Positions 1 to 5,334 of a DNA stretch of 10,506 nucleotides are shown piece after piece. Source of the stretch: Chloroflexota bacterium (GTDB lineage: Bacteria > Chloroflexota > Anaerolineae > Anaerolineales > Villigracilaceae); assembly GCA_026389975.1 (NCBI GenBank), contig JAPLGV010000473.1:1-10506 (forward strand), written 5' to 3'. The notes beneath the pieces were generated by a model. It ran no database searches and was not told the DNA's origin. It saw only the letters and a list, made by a program, of their open reading frames with translations. The translations under genes were made by a program, and so were the position numbers. Every line of letters begins with the position of its first letter. Position 1 is the first letter of the stretch.

Positions 1-226
1 TCTGAAGAAAGAAAACTCCCCGGCTTGATAATATATAGCGGGGAGTAGCGATACAAAGAGATTCTATGAGAATCACCGTGGTTATCGGGTAAATGGGGGT
101 GTTGGGCGGGCGGAGCCCGCCCAACACCCCCATTTACCCGATCACCACGGTGATTCTCAGAGAATCTCTTTGTATCGCTACTCCCCGCTATGTATTATCA
201 AGCCGGGGAGTATTTCTTTCTTCAGA
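1..226. repeat. Giant nested inverted repeat (about 111-nt arms, 3-nt loop)
   Basis: Arms 1-111 and 115-226 are reverse complements around a gga loop at 112-114. I find only three non-Watson-Crick positions (34/192, which is G-T; 66/160; 83/143) and one extra base (212). Each arm contains three smaller palindromes: an 8-bp stem ACTCCCCG/CGGGGAGT (15-22 with 39-46; 180-187 with 204-211), a 6-bp stem GATTCT/AGAATC (60-65 with 69-74; 152-157 with 161-166), and ATCACC/GGTGAT (perfect at 141-146 with 149-154, one mismatch in the left copy). The repeat begins 6 nt after the rarA stop codon, so it may serve as its transcription end. It could also be a mobile or structural DNA element. Position 1 is the window edge, so the left arm may extend further. 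No ORF inside it is convincing. Confidence 0.93.
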
Positions 227-232
227 ACTTTT

Positions 233-1639
233 CTATTTTATTTTCCGCTTCATCTCGTCAATCTGTTCTTGAGTCAGGTCGGGGATTTCTTCGAGACGGG
301 TGATACCAAGCGCCTTGCGCTGGGCCTCGCGCCAGCGTGACAGCCGGTCCGCGACTGCGACTTCGTAACCCACACTGGAAGGTTTGTAGAAATACGTCCC
401 TAGTAGCTCTTTTGGCAGGTATTGCTGGGGAGTGAAATGGTCTTCGGACATGTGCGGATAGACGTATCCCTTGCCGTGACCCAGGGCGGCCGCGTCCCGG
501 TTGTTGTCTTTCAGATGAACTGGCACATCACCCACACCTTCCTGTTCGATGCGCTCGAAGGCTTTGAAATAAGATGTGGCTGTATTGGACTTGGGAGCAG
601 TCGCCAGGTAAAGCGTCGCTTCGACGATGGGGTAAACGCCCTCCGGCAGGCCGATAAAGGTGAAGGTTTGCATGGCGGACGCGGCGACCACCAGTCCCAT
701 CGGGTCGGCCAGACCGATATCTTCCCCGGCCAGAATGATGAGACGGCGCAGGATGAAGCGCGGGTCTTCCCCGGCGTAGAGCATTTTTGCCAGCCAGTAA
801 AGGGCCGCGTCCGGGTCAGAGCCACGGACGGATTTGATGAAGGCAGAAATGGTATCGTAGTGGGCGTCGCCGTCCTTGTCATAAAGCACAGCGCGGCGCT
901 GGATGGATTCCTGGGCGACGTCCAGGGTGATGTGGATAACGCCATCTGCTTCGGGGGGCGTGGATTCGACCGCCAGTTCGAGGGCGTTTAACGCATTACG
1001 CGCGTCGCCGCCGGAAACGTCAATTAAGTGGGCGCGGGCCTCCGGGTCCAGAACGACGCGGCGGTTGCCGTAACCGCGATCCGGGTCGGCGAGGGCCTTG
1101 TCCAGGATTTTACCGGTCTGTTCGCCGGTCAACGGGAGCAGTTGGAAGACTCGGCTGCGGGAGACCAGCGCGCCGATGACTTCAAAATAAGGGTTTTCGG
1201 TGGTGGCGCCGATGAGCAGCACGGTGCCGTTCTCGACATGCGGCAGGAGGGCGTCCTGCTGGGCCTTATTCCAGCGATGGACCTCGTCTACGAAGAGGGT
1301 GGTCTTTTTCTGATGCAGGCGGCGGCGTTCCTGGGCGGCGTCAATGACTTCCTTGAGTTCGGCCTTGCCCGCCAGGACGGCGGAGAGCGTCTCGAAATGA
1401 GATTGGGTGCGGTTGGCGATAACCTGTGCCAGGGTGGTCTTGCCGGTGCCGGGCGGACCCCACAGGAGGATGGACGAGAAAAGCCGGTCGGCTTCGATGG
1501 CGCGGCGCAGAAGTTTGCCTGGGCCGACGATATGTTCCTGACCGACGTACTCGTCGAGGGTGCGCGGGCGCAAGCGGGCGGCCAGCGGGGCTTCGTCCTT
1601 CATGCGTTGCTGCATGGCGTGGTCAAACAGATCGGTCAT
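233..1639 (-). CDS. rarA: Replication-associated recombination protein RarA (MgsA/WRNIP1 family AAA+ ATPase)
   Basis: The 468-residue product is a clamp-loader-like AAA+ ATPase. Family members act at stalled or gapped replication forks in the cytoplasm and interact with single-strand DNA-binding protein. Visible features in order: conserved N-terminal RPRTLDEYVGQEH box (residues 24-36), Walker A GPPGTGKTT (61-69, K67), Walker B FVDEVHRWNK (116-125, D118/E119), sensor 1 GATTENP (144-150), and the SRSRVF arginine-finger segment (160-165). The C-terminal half carries the MgsA tetramerisation region (GEDIGLADP, YPHMSEDHFTPQQYLP and related blocks). It is slightly longer than the usual 420-450 residues. 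Walker B has V and W where IDEIHRFNK is common, a conservative variation. The ATG at 1639 lacks a Shine-Dalgarno sequence but has TATAAT 7 nt upstream, so the mRNA may be leaderless. DUF362 lies 57 nt upstream on the same strand; the giant palindrome follows immediately. Confidence 0.96.
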   Translation of the reverse strand: MTDLFDHAMQQRMKDEAPLAARLRPRTLDEYVGQEHIVGPGKLLRRAIEADRLFSSILLWGPPGTGKTTLAQVIANRTQSHFETLSAVLAGKAELKEVIDAAQERRRLHQKKTTLFVDEVHRWNKAQQDALLPHVENGTVLLIGATTENPYFEVIGALVSRSRVFQLLPLTGEQTGKILDKALADPDRGYGNRRVVLDPEARAHLIDVSGGDARNALNALELAVESTPPEADGVIHITLDVAQESIQRRAVLYDKDGDAHYDTISAFIKSVRGSDPDAALYWLAKMLYAGEDPRFILRRLIILAGEDIGLADPMGLVVAASAMQTFTFIGLPEGVYPIVEATLYLATAPKSNTATSYFKAFERIEQEGVGDVPVHLKDNNRDAAALGHGKGYVYPHMSEDHFTPQQYLPKELLGTYFYKPSSVGYEVAVADRLSRWREAQRKALGITRLEEIPDLTQEQIDEMKRKIK

Positions 1640-1646
1640 GGAGATG

Positions 1647-1652
1647 ATTATA
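1647..1652 (-). promoter_or_regulatory. -10 box just upstream of rarA, suggesting a leaderless transcript
   Basis: On the minus strand a perfect TATAAT is followed by 7 nt (CATCTCC) and then the rarA ATG. RNA polymerase normally starts 6-8 nt after the -10 box, so transcription would begin at or next to the start codon. There is no purine-rich ribosome-binding site, which fits leaderless initiation. No good -35 hexamer is visible at the normal spacing. Confidence 0.5.
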
Positions 1653-1662
1653 AACCAAACAG

Positions 1663-1683
1663 CCCCGTCTCGTAGACACGGGG
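1663..1683 (-). terminator. Weak stem-loop between DUF362 gene and rarA
   Basis: Read on the minus strand, CCCCG and TCT pair with AGA and CGGGG around an ACG loop, giving 8 bp with a 2-nt bulge on one side. The sequence after it (CTGTTTGGTTT) is U-rich but interrupted. It could attenuate read-through from the DUF362 gene into rarA, which has its own likely -10 box just beyond. The poor U-tract keeps confidence low. Confidence 0.4.
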
Positions 1684-1696
1684 ATGTCCTTCCAAT

Positions 1697-2860
1697 TTAC
1701 TTTGACGGTATATATTGCAGGGCGGAGCGTTCGACCTTTTCCAGTGGGAGGATATCCACCAGTTCGTAGTCGCGGCTGCCGAGCCCAAGTTTTTCTCCGT
1801 ATTCCGTGACCAGATACGGGTCTTTGAGCGGACCGTGTAACTGTTGGAAGGGGTGGCCTGCGCGGGAGTGGACTTCCATCGCCAGCGGCAGGTTCTCCTC
1901 GATGAGACGCATCCCGGCTGTGGCATCCAGCACGGCGCGTTCGATGGCGATGATATCGTCGGACCCGAAGATGCCCACATCGGGCAGGATGGGCATGGAG
2001 GTGAACCCGAAGCAGTCGCAGACCGGGGTCATGTGCGTGGCCAGGGAGAGGTGGGTGACCTTCTTTGGGTCGAAGGTGGAAAGCGTTATGCTGGTCGAGA
2101 TGGCGCAAGCTTCCTGGAAGGTGTAGAAGTTGGATGCGTCAATCTTCAGGCTTCCGGGCGGAGCCACTTTGAGACAGCGTCCGCACTGGTTGCACTGTTC
2201 CATGTGCAGGTGCATCTGGCCGGGCCGTTTTTTGTCTTCGACGATGGCTTCAAATGGACAGGATGCGGCGATTTTTTGGATCGTCTCGGCATCCGGGCAT
2301 TTTTCGGGGAACCAGTACTGATCGAAGTGCATGGCGCGGTGCATGTCACCGCGGGTTTCACCGGCCATGCAGCCCAGCGCCAGGTTTTTGAAGGCCGCAC
2401 CAAATCCGCAGGATGGGTGCCCTTTAACGTGGGAGAAGTTAATGAGAAACGTGGCGTCATGGATCATCCCGGCCAGTTTCCATTTTTGGATACTTTTAAA
2501 AGGCTTTTCGTACTCGTAATAGTATTTCTCGTCCGGGCCGGCGGCGGGATAGATCGGGCAGCCGATGGTCTCCTGAGTGTAGCCGCGTGTCTCGGCTCCG
2601 GCTACATCCCAGTTCACATCGGCGATGAAGGGTTTGCCACCGCCGTCCTTGACGGCCTGCACGACGCGCCGCACGAAGACCGGATGGATGGTCGAATAGC
2701 CGATGTTATTGCCGGTGTGCATTTTGATGACCACCATCTCGTCTTTGACGCGCTGGCGGATTTGAAGATTCTCGAGGATCAGGTCGAGTTTTGCTGGTAA
2801 GGTCTCTTTTGCTTCCAGGCGGGATTGGCGGGCGGTACCGAAGTAAACTTTGCTGGGCAT
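1697..2860 (-). CDS. DUF362 domain protein with a single ferredoxin-type [4Fe-4S] motif
   Basis: The product has 387 residues and no signal peptide or membrane segment, so it is probably cytoplasmic. The DUF362 hallmark KGHPSCGFGAAFKNLALG lies at residues 146-163. DUF362 proteins are widespread in anaerobes; most have no assigned reaction. A ferredoxin-like segment follows: SCP at 200-202 (C201), then CNQCGRC with C223, C226 and C229. The cysteine normally four residues after the third is replaced (KVAPPG). In two-cluster ferredoxins one cluster uses a CP cysteine plus a later CxxCxxC, so the four cysteines here could hold exactly one [4Fe-4S] cluster. The ATG at 2860 has AAAGGA about 8 nt upstream. 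The gene precedes rarA but has no obvious functional link to it. Start and family are secure; the function is unknown. Confidence 0.9.
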   Translation of the reverse strand: MPSKVYFGTARQSRLEAKETLPAKLDLILENLQIRQRVKDEMVVIKMHTGNNIGYSTIHPVFVRRVVQAVKDGGGKPFIADVNWDVAGAETRGYTQETIGCPIYPAAGPDEKYYYEYEKPFKSIQKWKLAGMIHDATFLINFSHVKGHPSCGFGAAFKNLALGCMAGETRGDMHRAMHFDQYWFPEKCPDAETIQKIAASCPFEAIVEDKKRPGQMHLHMEQCNQCGRCLKVAPPGSLKIDASNFYTFQEACAISTSITLSTFDPKKVTHLSLATHMTPVCDCFGFTSMPILPDVGIFGSDDIIAIERAVLDATAGMRLIEENLPLAMEVHSRAGHPFQQLHGPLKDPYLVTEYGEKLGLGSRDYELVDILPLEKVERSALQYIPSK

Positions 2861-2883
2861 GATGGTTTCCTTTCGCGAATGAT

Positions 2884-3132
2884 TTGAGAATTATAAGCGA
2901 ATTCCCAGTCCTCGGACCGGATGTGGTTGCCCTTAACGAGCACAGTTGCTTTTACCTGAATGTCCTGACCGAATATGGTCTACCGGAATTGACCCCTCAC
3001 ATCTGCCGCCTGGATGATTTCCTTTTCGAAGGAGTTACACCTTATGTCCGCTGGGAATGCACCCGAACGATTGGCCGGTGTGGGGAGCTGTGTGATTTTC
3101 GATATTACCGGGTAAAGCATCCAATGGAATAA
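2884..3132 (+). pseudogene. C-terminal remnant of an L-2-amino-thiazoline-4-carboxylate (ATC) hydrolase-family gene
   Basis: This 82-codon reading frame contains CFYLNVLTEYGLPELTPHIC at residues 22-41, followed by a DDFLFEG segment and, near its end, ECTRTIGRCGELCDFRYYR. In my recollection this pattern matches the C-terminal part of the ATC hydrolase-like family (PF14196), whose members are roughly 150-250 residues. The N-terminal half is missing: the frame meets a stop at 2860-2862, overlapping the start of the divergent DUF362 gene. The only upstream start is a TTG with no ribosome-binding site. I therefore read it as a truncated gene rather than a working enzyme. Codon use is normal and the stop is followed at once by a hairpin, so the decay or truncation may be recent. 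A short functional protein cannot be excluded. Confidence 0.55.
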
Positions 3133-3162
3133 ATTCAGGGCTGCCGGATGGCAGGCCTGAAT
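3133..3162. terminator. Stem-loop terminator between the ATC-hydrolase remnant and the minus-strand small ORF
   Basis: Positions 3133-3145 pair with 3150-3162 (13 bp, one mismatch) around a GGAT loop. On the plus strand it starts one base after the remnant's TAA and is followed by CTTCTTG. On the minus strand it is followed by TTTATT, a slightly better U-tract. It probably ends transcription from both sides. Confidence 0.6.
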
Positions 3163-3178
3163 CTTCTTGTACGTAGTT

Positions 3179-3253
3179 CTAGCCTTTTGGCTTTTCCTCC
3201 GCCAGGTTGGCCCCGGAAGAGCGAACGTTGAAGAAAATCTCCTGAAGAACCAT
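3179..3253 (-). CDS. Possible 24-residue small protein or leader peptide
   Basis: An ATG at 3253 opens a 24-codon frame ending in TAG at 3179. It encodes a short peptide starting MVLQEIFFNVRSSG and ending EEKPKG. Support comes from its signals, not its sequence: a good Shine-Dalgarno AAAGAGG 5 nt before the ATG, a plausible promoter at 3291-3318, a terminator-like hairpin after it, and no competing ORF. The start context (CGAAAG, then GGAAACC, then ATG) closely resembles the one before the DUF362 gene. There are no transmembrane segments or cysteines. I do not recognise the family. It lies 57 nt after the HAD gene on the same strand. It could be a small functional protein, a regulatory leader whose downstream gene was lost, or chance. 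Confidence 0.4.
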   Translation of the reverse strand: MVLQEIFFNVRSSGANLAEEKPKG

Positions 3254-3290
3254 GGTTTCCTCTTTCGTTAAATGGTGAAACGATGATCTC

Positions 3291-3318
3291 AGTATATAAA
3301 AAAATGCGCCTCAGGCAA
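3291..3318 (-). promoter_or_regulatory. Candidate promoter for the 24-residue ORF
   Basis: On the minus strand TTGCCT (3318-3313) is separated by 16 nt from TATACT (3296-3291). The predicted start near 3284 would give a leader of about 30 nt carrying the AAAGAGG site. The -35 box lies in the last codons of the HAD gene and overlaps its terminator hairpin. Confidence 0.4.
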
Positions 3319-3330
3319 GCCCTTTGGCGC
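3298..3330 (-). terminator. Intrinsic terminator overlapping the 3' end of the HAD gene
   Basis: On the minus strand GCGCC (3330-3326) pairs with GGCGC (3310-3306). An inner AGG/CCT pairing sits above a small internal loop, and a run of seven T (3304-3298) follows the stem after a single A. The left part of the stem lies in the last HAD codons, so the terminator doubles as coding sequence. Confidence 0.5.
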
Positions 3331-4069
3331 GGTCGTTTTCGACTTCGGCAAGCAGGTTTGGGATTTGGTGGAGTGCTGTGACGACCGCCTGCGGCTGGAT
3401 CGCCAGTTCACCTTCTTCGGGGACCTGGACCCGGCGCGTGATCCAAATGCTGTAGATCCCTAACTGGTTGGCGCCCAGCACATCCATATCTAACGTATCA
3501 CCAACCATTACCGCAGCTTCGGGCTGGACCCGGAATCGATCCAGCGCAAGCTGGAAGATGCGCGCGTCCGGTTTGCGGATGCCCAGCGCCGCGGAGGTGA
3601 CGATGGTCTCGAAAAACGGACGAAGACCCCAGCGGTCCACAATTTCTTGAACGTTATTGTCGTCCGAGGTGTTGGAGATCAGGCCCAGGCGGTAGCCGCG
3701 AGATTTGAGTGTTTCGAGGGTCGAAATGGCATCCTCTTCGAGATACCAGTTCTGCTGGGTGACGGTATACATCGCCTCCAGGGCGGCACGCAAGACCGGG
3801 TCTGGGACGCTCCGGAAGCCTTTCCGGGACAGCATGTCGCGCAGGACGGTGAAAGTTGTCTGCTCGAGGTTGTCTTCGGTGCGTTTGTCATAATAGGAGC
3901 GGATGAAACCGCCGAACTCGATGTAGAAGGCGGCCGGGTCAATCTCGATACCGGCGCGGCAAAGAACCTCAACCAGTTCCCGGTCCGCCTGCTCGTAAAA
4001 GGGCGGCCAGGCGTCTTTAGAATAAACGAGGGTGGAGCCCAGGTCAAAGAGGATGGTTGATATTTGCAT
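3311..4069 (-). CDS. HAD-superfamily hydrolase
   Basis: The 252-residue product has the haloacid dehalogenase fold and is probably a cytoplasmic small-molecule phosphatase. Motif I is FDLGSTL (8-14): the nucleophile D9 is present, but the second Asp of the usual DxD is Gly11. Motif II is ISNTS (131-135, S132), the motif III lysine is K166 in IRKPDARIF, and motif IV is GDTLDMD (190-196). A helical cap region fills about 16-105. The missing second Asp, normally the acid/base in phosphatases, occurs in some HAD branches and makes the reaction uncertain. The ATG at 4069 has only a weak GGA upstream. It is the last large gene of the minus-strand series, separated from the CoA-transferase genes by the four-helix-bundle cassette. 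The substrate cannot be told from the sequence. Confidence 0.88.
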   Translation of the reverse strand: MQISTILFDLGSTLVYSKDAWPPFYEQADRELVEVLCRAGIEIDPAAFYIEFGGFIRSYYDKRTEDNLEQTTFTVLRDMLSRKGFRSVPDPVLRAALEAMYTVTQQNWYLEEDAISTLETLKSRGYRLGLISNTSDDNNVQEIVDRWGLRPFFETIVTSAALGIRKPDARIFQLALDRFRVQPEAAVMVGDTLDMDVLGANQLGIYSIWITRRVQVPEEGELAIQPQAVVTALHQIPNLLAEVENDRAKGLA

Positions 4070-4108
4070 AATAATTCCGTCTCGGAAGGTTTAGAGTCGT
4101 CAGGTGTT

Positions 4109-4125
4109 AGTCGAGAGTCGTTAGT
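4109..4125. repeat. Left flanking inverted repeat of the four-helix-bundle cassette
   Basis: AGTCGAGAGTCGTTAGT matches the reverse complement of 4543-4559 at 15 of 17 positions. The TAA of the four-helix-bundle gene lies inside it. A further copy of the core AGAGTCGT occurs at 4093-4100. Confidence 0.65.
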
Positions 4126-4507
4126 GAGCGTGGCGATCAGGTTGAACTTTGTTTAACAACCCGTAAAGCATCCTTACAATTTCAGTGAGTTCGATCAGCA
4201 GCGAATCCGATTCGCTTTGGGAGAGATAGCCGATCTTAATGGAAATCTCAAGTTGTGTTTCCAATTCAGCCGCAGAACCAAGAGCAATGTCAATGTGGCT
4301 GGCGAAAGACGGCCTCGATCCTTTTCCGTGTCCTTCTGCAATGTTAGATGGGATGGAAACGGCAGCGCGGCGAATTTGTGAGGTCAATCCATAGATTTCT
4401 TCACGAGGAAAATTTTTTGTGATTTGATATATCTTGACGGCCAGCGCAACAGATCTTTGCCAGACAACCAAATCCTTGAACCCACGAATTTTTCGCCGTT
4501 CTTCCAT
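4121..4507 (-). CDS. Four-helix-bundle protein (23S rRNA intervening-sequence protein family)
   Basis: The 128-residue protein begins with the family-typical FKDLVVWQRSVALAVKIYQ (10-28). It continues with a YGLTSQIRRAAVSIPSNIAEGHGKGS block (39-64) and two further helices; the QIRRAAVSIPSNIAEG pattern (45-60) is diagnostic of the TIGR02436/S23 family. These small proteins form pentamer-like four-helix bundles. They were first found in insertions within 23S rRNA genes and are related to the Avd accessory protein of diversity-generating retroelements. Their role outside those contexts is unknown. No reverse transcriptase or variable repeat lies nearby here. The gene is visibly AT-richer than its neighbours and has no clear Shine-Dalgarno before the ATG at 4507. 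Short inverted repeats bound it, and it sits 57 nt after the CoA-transferase beta gene, interrupting an otherwise tight operon. Horizontal insertion is the likely origin. Confidence 0.92.
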   Translation of the reverse strand: MEERRKIRGFKDLVVWQRSVALAVKIYQITKNFPREEIYGLTSQIRRAAVSIPSNIAEGHGKGSRPSFASHIDIALGSAAELETQLEISIKIGYLSQSESDSLLIELTEIVRMLYGLLNKVQPDRHAH

Positions 4508-4542
4508 TTTTCAATACTCTATCTCTTAACTGGCAACTATCG

Positions 4543-4559
4543 ACTCACGACTCTTGACT
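4543..4559. repeat. Right flanking inverted repeat of the four-helix-bundle cassette
   Basis: ACTCACGACTCTTGACT is the inverted partner of 4109-4125 (15 of 17). It ends 4 nt before the stop codon of the CoA-transferase beta gene, placing the cassette edge right behind that gene. Confidence 0.65.
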
Positions 4560-4563
4560 CTAA

Positions 4564-5334
4564 CTATCCACCCTTTAGATAAATCCCGGCCGGATCCAAC
4601 TCCTCGCGCAAAATCCTGAGTTCCTTTTCCGTGACCGGCTCCGTAATGCGGAGTTGAGCGGCCACTTTCAGTGCCCAGCCGGTGTTTTTGACGGCCTCCT
4701 CAGCTGTCTTGCCGGGGTGCAGGGCCATCAGTACCAGCTCACCGGTCTCGTCGGGTTCCATGAAACCGATGTCAGTTACTACACCAATGGGACCCTTGCC
4801 GCGCAGTCCGGCTTTCTCGCGCCCGCCTTTGCCGTCCAGGTAGCCGGCGGAGGTGATGAAGTCCACCTTTTCAGGGAAGCGGCGCTTCTGGTGGGGGGTC
4901 ATAATGTAGCAGCGGTTGGCCCAGGCGGCAATTTCCTGCGCGCCGCCGGAACCGGGCAGACGAACTTTAGGATGGGCGTAGTCACTGCCGATGATGGTGG
5001 CGTTGATATTGCCGAACTTGTCAATCTGCGCTCCGCCCAGGAAACCCACGTCCACGTTGCCGCGTTGCAGGTAGTTGGTAAAAATATCGTACATGCTGAC
5101 CACCGACAGCGCCCCGCTGACCAGCGTTGGGTCGCCAATGGAGAGCGGCAGGCGAGCCGGTTCAGCGCCGATCACACCCGCTTCGTAGATCATAACCAGG
5201 TTCGGGGCGTGCGTCCGCTTGGCGAGATTGCAAGCCAGGTTGGGCTGTCCCACACCCACGAAGACCACATCACCGTCTTTGAGCATCCGGGCAGCGTTGA
5301 CAATCATGAGTTCAGCAGATGTCAGATCGGTCAT
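4564..5334 (-). CDS. CoA-transferase family beta subunit (GctB/IpdB-like)
   Basis: The 256-residue product belongs to the class I CoA-transferase superfamily, small/beta branch, as in glutaconate CoA-transferase B and the steroid-ring CoA hydrolase subunit IpdB. These enzymes work as heterodimers or heterotetramers with an alpha subunit on acyl-CoA thioesters in the cytoplasm. Visible motifs are VFVGVGQPNLA (24-34), IYEAGVIGAEP (49-59), GALSVVSMYDIF, GNVDVGFLGGAQIDKFGNIN, and PGSGGAQEIAAWA. E51 lies where transferases carry the glutamate that forms the enzyme-CoA thioester. I chose the ATG at 5334 over a longer upstream frame: it has AGGAGA 4 nt before it, conserved sequence starts there, and the longer frame only covers the hydrolase gene in another frame. 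The start overlaps the hydrolase stop as ATGA, indicating translational coupling. Transferase versus hydrolase and the substrate are unresolved. Confidence 0.9.
   Translation of the reverse strand: MTDLTSAELMIVNAARMLKDGDVVFVGVGQPNLACNLAKRTHAPNLVMIYEAGVIGAEPARLPLSIGDPTLVSGALSVVSMYDIFTNYLQRGNVDVGFLGGAQIDKFGNINATIIGSDYAHPKVRLPGSGGAQEIAAWANRCYIMTPHQKRRFPEKVDFITSAGYLDGKGGREKAGLRGKGPIGVVTDIGFMEPDETGELVLMALHPGKTAEEAVKNTGWALKVAAQLRITEPVTEKELRILREELDPAGIYLKGG

Noticed and set aside
1..226. CRISPR array or tRNA-like cluster in the palindromic region
   Set aside because: There are no regularly spaced direct repeats with unique spacers and no cloverleaf with an anticodon and CCA-type end; the repeats are inverted and symmetrical about one centre.
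422..1675. Plus-strand open frames of 189 and 215 codons
   Set aside because: They are antisense to rarA, which has complete Walker and sensor motifs; the translations look like random GC-rich sequence.
1844..2800. 318-codon open frame on the plus strand
   Set aside because: It lies wholly inside the DUF362 gene, whose conserved motifs are on the opposite strand. The translation shows no recognisable family pattern.
4121..4507. Fragment of a 23S rRNA gene carrying an intervening sequence
   Set aside because: The flanking DNA is protein-coding (CoA-transferase and HAD); no rRNA-like sequence surrounds the cassette.
4093..4563. Diversity-generating retroelement around the four-helix-bundle (Avd-like) gene
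   Set aside because: No reverse transcriptase, template repeat or variable repeat with adenine-biased changes is visible in the window.
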